Source: Pseudisothecium myosuroides
Taxonomy: Eukaryota; Streptophyta; Bryopsida; Hypnales; Lembophyllaceae
Assembly: GCA_951799445.1 (NCBI GenBank)
Contig: OX637293.1
Location: 15,686,001-15,750,000, forward strand
Direction of reading: 5' to 3'
DNA: 64,000 bases
Both the position numbers and the translations under genes were made by a program. The number at the start of each line of letters is the position of its first letter. Position 1 is the first letter of the stretch. This document shows, in pieces, positions 45,284-55,861 of the stretch. Below the pieces are notes generated by a model. It was not told the origin of the DNA. It was given only the letters and a program-made list of their open reading frames with translations, and did no database searches.

Positions 45284-45599
45284 TTAATATTGACAACTGA
45301 AAGAAGAATTCAATACACCTTAGCGTGCATTATTTGGGCACTATATGAATAAGTTATGAATTTTTATACTACAATTGTCTCTAACTAAACTAAGAACCAC
45401 CACCAGGCTCTCATGTTTTAATTGTGTACATCTTGTGTAATAATGTTTAGTTTTTTGTGATGATTTTGGTCCAATTGTAGGTTTTATATTTTAGGCATGG
45501 TTGATTATGGGTGTATATATTATAGCAATAGTTTTAGCAACTTCAGTTATTCTTGCAACATTGTTGCAAACACTAAGTGTCAGATGGATGATAAAGAAT

Positions 45600-46100
45600 C
45601 CTTCTAAGTATATAGGACAAAAGTGCATATGTTCATTGTGCCTTGGAATTTTGTATGAAATGGGAAGCTCTTGGACAATAGTTTGGTCTCTGATGACTTG
45701 ATGACTGCTCTTGGTTTTTTTGTAAGCAAATGATTCATTGGATATCCAAAGGGATGATTTCTATGGTGACCAGTCCATCCTACTAGGAATAATACCAAGC
45801 ATGCCTTCCAATTGAATTTGCCTAACATCTCTTGTAGCTTGGAGCCTGTAGGATGGTCGATAGAAATCTTCTAGAAGGTTCTAATTGTTGGTCATTAGTC
45901 AAGCTAAGCATTAATAGTCTCGGCTAAGTTAATCTAAATTAGACCAACCTATAATATGAATGCAAGAATTTTGTGTAAAAAGGGAGGTCTTGCACAATAG
46001 TTTGACCTCCAATGAAAGCTCTAACTTGATATTTTTAATAGGCAAATGATTCACACAATACTCCAAAAGATGAATTCTATGGTGATCAATCTGGTGTTCT
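45600..46100 (+). repeat. Two worn copies of the CCCTTGAA-type repeat
   Basis: About 45602-45800 and 45961-46090 both follow the order found inverted in the repeat at 15895-16115 (GGAATTTTGTATGAAA or GAATTTTGTGTAAAAA, AATAGTTTGRYCTC, AAATGATTCA, GGTGATCAAT-like). No clean TTAA ends remain. Confidence 0.5.
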
Positions 46101-46108
46101 AGGGTTAA

Positions 46109-46681
46109 CCCCTTAGTGCTTTGACGTTCAATTTCTGGATGATGAACAAATTGAAACTAACGTTTCTTTGTCATTATTGCTTGGATGAAATTCATCCTAA
46201 TTTGTGGAGATTTATACTTTATCAAGTTGTTGTCCTTTCTAAAGGTTGGATTTGGTGTTATTAGAGCACATATTTTTCTATATGTGGAAGTGTGTCAAGT
46301 GGTTGACCAAGTCAAAATTGCATTAATTCTAGTTCAAAACTATATTTGCAAAAGCAAGGTTATAGATTTAAAGAACACAATTTTTTTAAATCACCATGTC
46401 AAGAGAACCTCATTTCAAATCCATTCCAACAAATTTTACTCAAAAAAGGATAATATTTTGCTTGTAATTGAATTTAGGAGGAACTTTAAAATTTCCTTTT
46501 CAAAATTTATAAAAAAATATTGATGATAGCATTGGTGAATCTAACCATGTGGATGGAATCTAAAACTCAAAGTCTACAACTTTAATTTGCATATCAATCC
46601 AAAAATATTCTTCCACATAATACCTTATAATGATTTTTCTCAAATCGTCAATTTTGGAGAACGCTATGTATCGTTAAAGAG
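46109..46681. mobile_element. Possible TTAA-flanked element
   Basis: Starts CCCCTTAGTGCTTTGACG after TTAA (46105-46108) and ends CGTTAAAGAG before TTAA (46682-46685). Ends are only weakly inverted. TTCAATTT and AAATTGAA form a hairpin about 20 bases inside the left end. Single copy here, apart from a similar left end at 859. Confidence 0.35.
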
Positions 46682-47005
46682 TTAAGGTGGAAGCATCCAT
46701 TTTTGTCCACGTACCCACTGATCCATTGAAGAGTTCCTTAAAGTGTCCCCAAAAGTACCTTGAACCTATCCCCATGCTTCATTATGGGTGTTGATTTTTT
46801 TAGATTTCTGTGTAAAAAACAAGGCTGCTTTATTAGATTGCGGTTTGGAATGTCCTAGAGAGTTCTACTTTGAAAATTCACAGGAAAATAGATGCCTTAT
46901 CCAAAAATTCTTTTTTCTTTTTGAAAATTCATGATTTTCAATTATCAATACTGCAAAAATATTCTTTCTAGCAAAAGGTGCGTTCAACTATGTTGAATTG
47001 CTTAA

Positions 47006-47226
47006 CCCTTGAAAAAAAGACTAATAACTATGGAAATCATTCCTTTGGATACCATGAGAATCATTGGCTTAAAAAATGTAAAGGCACTCACTAGAAGTCA
47101 AATTTCTATAGAAAACCTCCTCTTTTTACAACAAAATTCCAAAGATGAATAGTTGCACTTTTGTCCTACATAGAAGGTTTCTCTGTCATTCATTGGACGT
47201 TTTGTGTCCGCGGTATCATTTATGGG
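47006..47226 (+). mobile_element. CCCTTGAA-type TTAA MITE, left tandem copy
   Basis: 221 bp between TTAA at 47002-47005 and 47227-47230. Starts CCCTTGAAAAAAAG, ends TTTATGGG. GGAC and GTCC (about 47199-47213) form a subterminal hairpin. It aligns over its full length with the neighbour at 47264. Confidence 0.7.
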
Positions 47227-47263
47227 TTAAATGCACGGGAATGGATGCTAGCTTCCACCTTAA

Positions 47264-47485
47264 TCCTTGAACGTCGAGCTGGTGACCGTGGAAATCATCC
47301 TTTTTGCAACCGTATGACATCATCTACTATAAAATATTCAAAAGTGCTCATTGGAGGTCAAAGTATTGTGCAAGATTTCCCCTATTTGTACAAAATTCTA
47401 AGGATGAACAATTGCACTTCTATCCTACATGCAAAGATTCTTTGTCATTCATCGGCCAGAAAATGGCCGCTGTGTTGTTCAAGGG
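47264..47485 (+). mobile_element. CCCTTGAA-type TTAA MITE, right tandem copy
   Basis: 222 bp between TTAA at 47260-47263 and 47486-47489. Ends TCCTTGAAC and GTTCAAGGG are inverted. CGGCC and GGCCG make a hairpin at the same place as in the left copy but with different bases. Confidence 0.75.
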
Positions 47486-47700
47486 TTAAATTCCAAAAGA
47501 TCAACACATAATCATGATACAGCCCATTCCTATACATATGGCAGTTTGTCATTTGGAAGGAGGGGCAAGTTATGAGCCATGATTGGAGGTTGCTTTAGCA
47601 TTATAGATACCCACCAAGTAGCAAACCTTGAATTTGTGTTGTCCAATGGATTTCACTCTGAAGTGATTCTTAAATCAATTATAATCCTGAACTAGACTTA

Positions 47701-48177
47701 AGGCCGCTTTACACTTAGAGGCCGGGCCAATTTAGTGAAATGAATTTTTTATTCAAAAAACACATGATCTGATATGGCCCGAGCTCGCTGAATTGGGTGC
47801 ACCTAAAATGGGAGGCTAATTCTTGTGGCCTCGGGGCCAATGTCAGATTTCAATTAAAAAAACCTTTCTTATAAAATATTATTTTTTTCAACAAATCACA
47901 TCCGTCGGATTTTGTACAATCGGCCTCAAGGGGAATTGGCTCGGCCTCTAGGTGTAAAGTGGCCTTGAAAATTTCAGACCCTCTTTCTATCTTTTGTAGG
48001 TTTTATTGAATCGGCCCGGCTTCTTGGCCTCAAGGCCTTTACATATGGGAGAATTGGCCTCCATTATAATCTTATTCTAATGGGTAGTTGAGGCCGGCCA
48101 CCAGCCCAAAAGGGGCTGAAATTTTGTGCAATCGGCTTGAAGGAGAATTGGCCCAGCCTCTAGGTGTAAAGCGGCCC
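47701..48177. mobile_element. AGGCCGC MITE, copy 1 (TTA target site)
   Basis: AGGCCGCTTTACACTTAGAG at the left is mirrored by CTCTAGGTGTAAAGCGGCCC at the right, and TTA stands outside both ends (47698-47700, 48178-48180). Three-base duplications and GGCC-rich ends fit PIF/Harbinger MITEs. The interior repeats GGCCTC-type motifs, giving it much more G+C than its flanks. Confidence 0.8.
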
Positions 48178-48249
48178 TTAGACCAACACATTTACACTTA
48201 GACCATAGCCAAAGGTTACCTTTGGCAAAAAATAATTAAAAATTTCAAA

Positions 48250-49030
48250 GCCAATTGATTTTGGAAATTTGCAAGTCACCTTGCCAAATCCAAGGAAAAT
48301 TATTTGTTATGCAAATCAAAATGTTGGAGAAGGAACCAATACATTTTGATGCCATCACAAATCCACTTAGCAATGGGTGGAGAGGTCTTTTTATAATGAA
48401 ATCCATTGTCCATTATGAATCCTCAAGGAATATGGGACAATTTGGAGATGAGAGCTTGATCGCTCATAGTCAAAACGTAGGAATTGTGTTAAATGTAGAA
48501 CTTCATACCTCATTTTGGCATAGTAAAATAACTTTTTTCAAAGAAATTTGAACTTAGAAAAGTTGGTAAATCAATCTAACTATTTCCTCCAAAAAACCTT
48601 TTGTGATTTTGAGACTCCAAAAAAAGTTATGGATAAATTCAAAGAGGATGTTTGAAAATGTCAAAGAAATGTCCTTCCTAACCCCTCTCTCAATTTTGTT
48701 TATAACTTTTGATTAAAGTCTTGAAATCTCAAACGGATTTTTGGAGATGAAATTTAGATTGATTTCCCAACTTTTATTAGTTCAAAGTTTTTTGAAAAAA
48801 GTTATTCTCTTATGCCAAAATGAGGTCTAAAATTCTACATTTAACACAATTCCTGCTTTTGACTTAACTAGCTGTATGAGTGGTTGAGCTTCTACTAATC
48901 CTAATTTACATAACACATATGAGTTGTTTTACCTCCTACCACCCCACTTCTATAAAGAGAATGTTCATACACCTTCATCAACTCACAATACAAGTGACTA
49001 TCAAATCTATGTGGGATGGTTGCCGAATAT
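48250..49030. repeat. Foldback repeat R3, copy 2
   Basis: Matches 35440-36030 (TGGAGAGGTCTTTTTATAAT, TGAGAGCTTGA, AAAACGTAGGAATTGTGTT) and shows the same internal inverted arms around 48500-48830. Confidence 0.7.
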
Positions 49031-49090
49031 ATCAATACTCTAAATTACATAACATTCAGTAGCAATCACTGGCTCTGGCTGCCCTCCCCC

Positions 49091-49162
49091 GAACGAAATG
49101 GTGTGGTATATTCCACACCATTTCGTTCAGGGGATGAAATGGTGCGGTATATTCCGCACCAT
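49091..49162. repeat. Twin palindromes with matched base changes
   Basis: Two adjacent hairpins share the loop TATATT. The first (49091-49128) has arms GAACGAAATGGTGTGG and CCACACCATTTCGTTC. The second (about 49139-49162) has ATGGTGCGG and CCGCACCAT. They differ at one stem position, where T-A in the first is C-G in the second, so pairing is kept. Confidence 0.8.
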
Positions 49163-49439
49163 ATCAATAACTACTGATTTCATGCGGACAGTTGTCAATA
49201 TTTGTCAGAAGCGAACTTTGAGCCTGCGTCGCGACTGTACACTAAAGTAGTGGAAAATTAAAAATTTTCAAGTAAAACTGAATACAAAACAATAGGAACT
49301 TTAAACAAAATGGTAATGGATTCATTGAGAGTATTGATTTCTATGTTATTATAGAATTACCTCACTTCGAATTGGAACCCATTTATGCGTTGTGCTTTAG
49401 AAGTGAGAAGACAACTCTTTATATGCACATGGAGTGGTA

Positions 49440-50070
49440 GGAGGTAGAGCAATCCATGTGGGATAAATAAAATAGAATTTGTAGGTTCTCATGCACTCAT
49501 AGTTAAGTCAAAATCAAAGAATTGTGTTAAAAGTAGAATTTCAGACCTCATTTAGGCATACTAAAATAACTTTTTTCAAAAAACTTTGAACTAAAAAAAG
49601 TTGGTAAATGAAGATAAGTTTTACCTCTAAAAATACGTTTGGGATTTTGAATCTCCAATCAGAAGTTATGAATAAATTTTGGAGAGGATTTTTAATGGAC
49701 ATTTTCTACAAAGTCATTTTAAAATCCATTCCAACCCCTCTCCAAATTTTATTCATAACTTTTGATTGGAGATTCAAAATCCCAAAATGATTTTTGGAGG
49801 TAAAACTTATCTTCATTTATCAACTTTTTTTAGTTCAAAGTTTTTTGAAAAAAGTTATTTTATTATGCCTAAACGAGGTCTGAAATTTTACTTTTAACAA
49901 TTCTTTGTTTTTGACTTAACTATGAGTGCATGAGAACCTACAAATTCTGAATTATTTATCCCACACGGATTGCTCTACCTCCTACCACCCCATGTGTATA
50001 TATAGAGTTATCTTTCACTTTAAAACCCAAAATAAGTTATTGACTGCAAACATTAACAAGGTGTTAGTGT
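49440..50070. repeat. Foldback repeat R3, copy 3
   Basis: A symmetric inverted repeat with arms of roughly 300 bases meeting near 49710: GTGGTAGGAGGTAGAGCAAT (49435) pairs with ATTGCTCTACCTCCTACCAC (ending 49989), and CCTCATTTAGGCATACTAAA pairs with its mirror near 49860. Arm similarity is high. The small plus-strand frames here follow from the repeat. Confidence 0.75.
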
Positions 50071-50144
50071 ATTACTCACTGGATTTTTTGCCAACATTTT
50101 TCACTACAATATTTGATGATATGTATGTCTAGTCCTAAAATTAA

Positions 50145-51342
50145 CCCCTAAAGGCCCAAGGTCTTTTTTCTGCCAAAAAACACTGAAAACTGCCATTTCT
50201 ATAGCAAAAAGTAAAAAAAAATTAAAACTGTTTTTTTTCCACATCTAACTGTAGGATCTTACACCTAATTGGTATGAGAATAGAGTTATTCGTAAAGTAC
50301 CATAAACTGGGGTTTAAACCCGTGAGTTTTGTGAAAAAGCCAATTGAGTTAAAAAAGTCGGAATAAAAGTGGGTATGAAACTTATTTTTCCATCAAAATG
50401 GTGCCTAAAAAAGTTTGGTCCCCACTTTTGAGGTTGTGTGTCATAAGTATCTTGCAAAATTTTTTGACACTTCAACTATAGTTGCCTTCTCAATTTTAGA
50501 AAAAGTTCTGCCCGAACTAGTGAGGACTTTACGAATAACTCTAATGTGTGGAAAAAATTTCAGAATTTTTGACCGCACAGATTGCAAGATATCTGCATTT
50601 AAAGTGGAAAAAACTAGTTTTTCAGCACATTGCGGGACCAGATTTTTTGTCTTTAAACATTTTTAACTTAAAATTTTTGCACTACATCGTTTTGAGCTTT
50701 AAATCTTTTTAGTGGAGAATTGAGTTGAGAGTCTAGGAAAAAAAAAGAAACTCAAAAAAACTTAATTTTCATCCTTAAAAAAATTGTTAAGTAGAAGTAG
50801 GTATGAGATAGTAGGAAAATCTAAAATATTAATATCTCTTAGATGGAATTAAAATGCACTAATCCCAATGGTGAGATTGTTCTAGCAAGTAAACTAAACC
50901 ATGCCAAAAAAAAAATTTTGAAAATTTGAAAAATTGCATTCAGAAATGAGTCCTACAAGTTATTTTTTTCAAGAAGATGCTCAAACTACCCGAAAAACAA
51001 GAATGTCCATAACTTTCTCATAACATATCCAAATGAAATGAATCAAAGCTTTCTAGATAGGCAAAAATATAATCTATCAGAAAAAAAATATTTAAAAAAA
51101 AAATTCAAATTTTTGTCCATTTTTTTTCTGCTGCCCGAGCTGCCCGCCGTCCCCTGTTTTGAGCTTATTTGGTCATAACTTTTTTTCCCGGACACCGATT
51201 GAGAAAAAAATTATATTCCCACAAAGATTATCAGTTTTTCTATCTCCAAAAAAAAATTCAAAAAATCAGAACACAATTTCAGCTCGTAGGTACCTGCCCG
51301 AAAACCCATTTGTCCCCTGAAGGGACAACGGGCTTTTAGGGG
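50145..51342 (+). mobile_element. TTAA element, main family, copy C, with a nested MITE
   Basis: Starts CCCCTAAAGGCCC and ends GGGCTTTTAGGGG, flanked by TTAA (50141-50144, 51343-51346). Without the 261-bp insertion at 50282-50542 and its 3-bp duplication it is about 934 bp, the family length. The right-end hairpin reads TTGTCCC with GGGACAA. Confidence 0.87.
50282..50542. mobile_element. 261-bp MITE inserted in TTAA element C
   Basis: AGAGTTATTCGTAAAGT is perfectly mirrored by ACTTTACGAATAACTCT. AAT lies outside both ends (50279-50281, 50543-50545), and the sibling elements carry one AAT at that point (ATGAGAATGTGTGG), which proves the insertion and its 3-bp duplication. The superfamily is unclear; 3-bp duplications occur in PIF/Harbinger. 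Confidence 0.88.
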
Positions 51343-51346
51343 TTAA

Positions 51347-52740
51347 GAAAAGAAAATGGAACATACCATAATGTATTGTCTCTATCCCGATACCGAAGCG
51401 TACATAAATTAAGTGGGGATGAAAGTCATGGATGAGGACTTCGGAGAGGAAAAGGCAGCCTCTCTGAAGGCTACTGAATGTTATGTATAATGCCTAAGTT
51501 CATTTTGAACTTTCATTGATTATTTGGCAAAAAATTAATTTTTATTATTACATAAAGATTTGCAGAATGATTATGTCTGGTAATTGGTATGCAGCTCGAC
51601 AGGTACCAGCCCAAGGTTATTTCCCATAACCAAGGAGTGCATACCAATTAAGTTATCTAGTCCATTATTTGGGGACCACCTTCAGATACAGTCAATGCAC
51701 GTCTTTTTCATTTGGACCTAACTTAAGTTGAGTTCGACGTTGGCCTAAATGTTACTCAACTGAGAACTGACCATGGACCATCAATGGTCCATTGGTAGTT
51801 TGGTAATTGGTACCATCCCACACGAGCAGTCATAATTTTCCAAGCACTTCAATCTGCCTGCTTTCCTGTCTCTATGGAAGGGTGCTCTAAAAGCAAGGTA
51901 AATTTTTTCTTTCTTCACAGGAGGTGGTCGCTTTTAGTGACCACTGTGTTTCAATTTAAAAGATTTGTAATTAATTCCACAAAGGTCCAAATTAAAAAAT
52001 ATGAAAAAAACTGATGGGTTAAATGCTAATTCCATTTTTCTTCCTACAAAAATTTATTGAAAATTGTTGCAAGGAGTTTAGCTCCCCCCAGGTCGCTATA
52101 GGAGCAAACTTCCTTATTACTTGCGCCTGCTTCCCAAGTTTTCTAATATTTCCTGCTTGGGTTTGTACCAATTTGTGAATTCATGTTTGTTTACTCTTGG
52201 CACACTTTTTCCATCATTGTTCCTCTTTCAAAGTTCATCACATGCATTTGTTTTGTCTTCCCCCAGTGATGTTGCCCGGTAGTCAATAACTTTTTTACGT
52301 ACTCATCAACAACAGACCCTGGCAACCTTTTCTTTGAAGAAGGTAGATTGGTTGGTCTTGTTTTATTTGTCATTATTTTTGTGGTTGTAAGGTAGTCTAC
52401 TGTGAAAGCGACAATCTTCTTCAAATTGACCCTATAATTAGCTCAAGAATGGATAAGAGGTGGTCCTTAAATGGACCTCTTTAGCCATTGAGTCAATTGA
52501 GGATAAAGTGTTATTTATAGCAGGAGCCAATCATTCTCCTTGATTTTCCTATATCTCTTTACAACTTGCAAAGGAATAGATTTTGGGAGACCTATGATAG
52601 AAATTTTTGAAATTTTTTGAGTAATTTTGTGTTACATTTTGCATCAATTTCTCTTCATCGAAAAAATGAGCTGAAAATCTTTTTGTGCACAAAAAACGAT
52701 GAGAAAGGCAGACCAACCCATAAGTCCATAAAGCACTCGC
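51347..52740. other. Mostly unassigned stretch
   Basis: The minus-strand frame 52424-52191 reads a lysine-rich peptide (KRLPGSVVDEYVKKLLTTG) that looks protein-like, yet I recognise no domain and saw no partner exon. GGTGGTCGCTTTTAGTGACC near 51923 is related to DNA at 52840 (repeat R1 edge). The remainder shows nothing. Confidence 0.35.
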
Positions 52741-52954
52741 CGACAGGTTCTAGAAGTGTCCACCTCCTGAAATGTATACTATTTGTATATGTTTTTTTTT
52801 ATTGCTCCATCAATGTACAAATAGTGTAGATTTTAGGAAGTGGATGCTTTTAGTGACCATTGTGTTTCAACTTCAAGAACTCATAACTAATTTTTCAAGG
52901 CCTTAAAAAATATAGAATAACTTGGATTAGATGTCAATTCTATTTGTTTTTTAA

Positions 52955-53873
52955 CCCCTAAAGGACCAAAGTCCCCTCGGGGGACACTTGGGATTTCGGG
53001 CAGGCTCGTGCGACCTGAAATTTTAACCTGATTTTTTGAAACTTTTTTTGAAGATAGGGAATCACAGTAGCTTTCTAAAAATATAATTTTTTTTTCAATC
53101 GGTGCCCGGGAGCAAAAGTTATGGCATCCTAAAGCAAAAAAGCAGTTCGCCGGGCAGAAAAAAAAAACACAGAAAAATGATTTAAATTTTTTTTTTTTTT
53201 TTCCCTCAAAGATCATGTTTTTGTGTACATTTGAAGCTTTGATTCATTCTACTTGGACTCAGAATGAGAAAGTTATGGACAATCTTGTTTTTCGGGCAAT
53301 TTAAGCATCTTCAGAAAAAAAACACTTATAGAATTCAATTTTCAATGCAATTTTCAATTTTTTTCAATTTTTTTTTTGAAAAGGTCAAGTTTGTTTGTAA
53401 GAACAATCCCACCGTTGGGATTATGTTTTTTTAATTCCACCTAAGAGCTATTAACAATTTAGTGTTTTGTTCAATTTTGGACCTACTTCTACTTAACAAT
53501 TTTTTTATATGTGAAAATCAAGGTTTGACATTCTGAAATTTTTTTCCCCGACTCTCAACTCAAATATTCAACATATAAAATTACAACTTTTTGTTGTGTA
53601 GTGCAAAAAAAATCCACAAATGGCCGTCAAAGTCATCTGAAATTGCAGGAAACAGTTCAAAATTTATTTTTTTACAACTTTGAATGCTAATATCTTCCAA
53701 TCGAAACGGTCAAATGTCTTGAAATTTTTACCACATAATATGAGACAAGTGAAGTACAAGATCCTACAGTTAGATTGTAAAAAAAAAGTTTTTTTTGATT
53801 TAGGGAGTGATCGCAGCAAAAATGGCAGTTTTCAGTGGTTTTGGAGCCTGAAAATGGCTTGGTCCTTTAGGGG
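52955..53873 (-). mobile_element. TTAA element, main family, copy D
   Basis: 919 bp, ends CCCCTAAAGGACCAAAG and CTTGGTCCTTTAGGGG, flanked by TTAA (52951-52954, 53874-53877). It is the most diverged full-length copy. Its subterminal hairpin reads GTCCCC with GGGGAC. The paralogous empty site near 23608 holds one TTAA. Confidence 0.87.
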
Positions 53874-53940
53874 TTAAGGAAAATTTATTGAAAAATATTT
53901 CAAGTATTTTTACCTCTCCAAATTAATTGTTAGCTCTTAA

Positions 53941-55805
53941 CCCCTAAAAGCCCGTTGTCCCTTTGGGGGACAAATGCGTTTTTGGGCAGGTACCTACGGG
54001 CTGAAATTGTATTCTGATTTTTTGAAATTTTTTTTGGAGATAGAAAAATTGATAAGCTTTGTGGGAATATAATTTTTTTCTCAATCGGTGCCCGGGAAAA
54101 AAAGTTATGACCAAATAAGCTCAAAACAGGGGACAGGGGGCAGCCCGGGCAGCAAAAAAAAAATGGACAAAAATTTGAATTTTTTTTTAGTATTTTTTTT
54201 CTCATAGATTATATTTTTGTCTATCTAGAAAGCTTTGATTCATTTCATTTGGATATGTTATGAGAAAGTTATGGACATTCTTGTTTTTTGGGTAGTTTGA
54301 GCATCTTCTTGAAAAAAATAACTTGTAGGACTCATTTCTGAATGCAATTTTTCAAATTTTTCAAATTTTCTTTTTTGGCATTGTTTAGTTTACTTGCTAG
54401 AACAATCTCACCATTGGGATTAGTGCATTTTAATTCCATCTAAGAGATATTAATATTTTAGATTTTCCTTCTATCTCATACCTACTTCTACTTAACAATT
54501 TTTTTAAGGATGAAAATTAAGTTTTTTTGAGTTTTTTTTTTTTTCCTAGACTCTCAACTCAATTCTCCACTATAAAGATTTAAAGCTCAAAACGCTGTAG
54601 TGCAAAAAATTTAAGTTAAAAATGTTTAACCCCTAAAGGACCAAGGCCTTTTTTCTACCAAAAAACACTCAAAACTGCCATTTCTATAGCAAATAGTAAA
54701 AAAAACTGATTTTTTTTTCCACATCTAACCGTACGATCTTACACCTAACTAGTATGGAAGTGTGTGGAAAAAATTTCAGAAATTTTGATCACACAGATTG
54801 CAAATTATTTGCGTTTAAAGTGGGAAAAACAAGTTTTTCAGCACATTGCGGGACTAGATTTTTTGACTTTGAACATTTTTAACTTAAATTTTTTGCACTA
54901 CAGCGTCTTGAGCTTTAAATCTTTATAGTGGAGAATTGAGTTGAGAGTCTAGGAAAAAAAATAAAATTCAAAAAAACTTACTTATCATTCTTAAAAAAAT
55001 TGTTAAGTAGAAGTAGGTATGAGATAGAAGGAAAATCTAAAATATTCATATATTTTAGATGGAATTAAAATGCACTAATCCCAATGGTGAGATTGTTCTA
55101 GCAAGTAAACTAAACAATGCAAAAAAAAAAACTTGAAAAATTTGAAAAATTGCATTCAGAAATGAATCCTACAAGTGTTTTTTTTCAAGAAGATGCTCTA
55201 ACTGCCCGAAAAACAAGAATGTCCATAACTTTCTCATAACATATCCAAATGAAATGAATCAAAGCTTTCCAGATAGGCAAAAATATAATCTATGAGAAAA
55301 AAAATACTAAAAAAAAAAATTCAAATTTTTGTCCATTTTTTTTTGCTGCCCAGGCTGCCCGCTGTCCCTTGTTTTGAGTTTATTTGGTCATAACTTTTGT
55401 TCCCGGGCACCGATTGTGAAAAAAATTATATTCCCACAAAGCTTATCAGTTTTTCTATCTCCAAAAAAAGTTTCAAAAAATCACGACAAAATTTCAACCC
55501 GTAGGTACCTGCCCAAAAACGCATTTGTCCCCCGAAGGGACAATGGTCCTTTAGGGGATAAAGTCAAAAAATCTGGTCCCACAATGTGCTGAAAAGCTTG
55601 TTTTTTCCACTTTAAACGCAGATATCTTGCAATCTGTGCGGTCAAAAATTCTGAAATTTTTTCCACACATTCTCATACCAATTAGGTGTAAGATCCTACG
55701 GTTAGATGTGGAAAAAAAACAATTTTAATTTTTTTTTACTTTTTGCTATAGAAATTGCAGTTTTCAGTGTTTTTTGGCAGAAAAAAGACCTTGGGCCTTT
55801 AGGGG
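53941..55805 (-). mobile_element. TTAA element, main family, copy E, split by copy F
   Basis: Ends CCCCTAAAAGCCCGTTGTCC and GGGCCTTTAGGGG, flanked by TTAA (53937-53940, 55806-55809). Its two parts are 53941-54629 and 55562-55805; between them lies copy F in the opposite orientation. Without F the length is about 933 bp, as in copies A and C. Confidence 0.87.
54630..55557 (+). mobile_element. TTAA element, main family, copy F, nested in copy E
   Basis: 928 bp, ends CCCCTAAAGGACCAAGGCC and GGTCCTTTAGGGG. The left flank is TTAA (54626-54629) and the right flank ATAA (55558-55561), one base changed. Copies A, B and C carry a single TTAA at the matching internal point (GTTTAAAGTC on the complement), so the insertion and duplication are certain. 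Hairpin TTGTCCC with GGGACAA near the right end. Confidence 0.9.
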
Positions 55806-55861
55806 TTAATGGGCACTTCTAAATATGGAGACCTACCTTACATGTATGTGGGCCACCCTTG

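Larger units (their letters stand above)
52740..55860. repeat. Dispersed repeat R1, second copy, split by TTAA elements
   Basis: R1 DNA is at about 52740-52950, 53878-53936 and from 55810 rightwards. It runs opposite to 23505-23860. Two TTAA elements (D and E) are inserted 63 bases apart, each in a TTAA that is single in the other R1 copy. Confidence 0.7.

Noticed and set aside
52191..52424. 77-codon lysine-rich minus-strand frame as a gene
   Set aside because: Protein-like in composition but isolated, with no domain, partner exon or promoter that I can see.
52887..55592. Similar 80-100-codon frames near the right end of TTAA elements D, E and F (shared RAPIEKKIIF-like peptide)
   Set aside because: The same stretch carries stop codons in copies A and B, and the frame starts in a T-run giving poly-Phe. 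It follows from shared DNA, not from a conserved protein.
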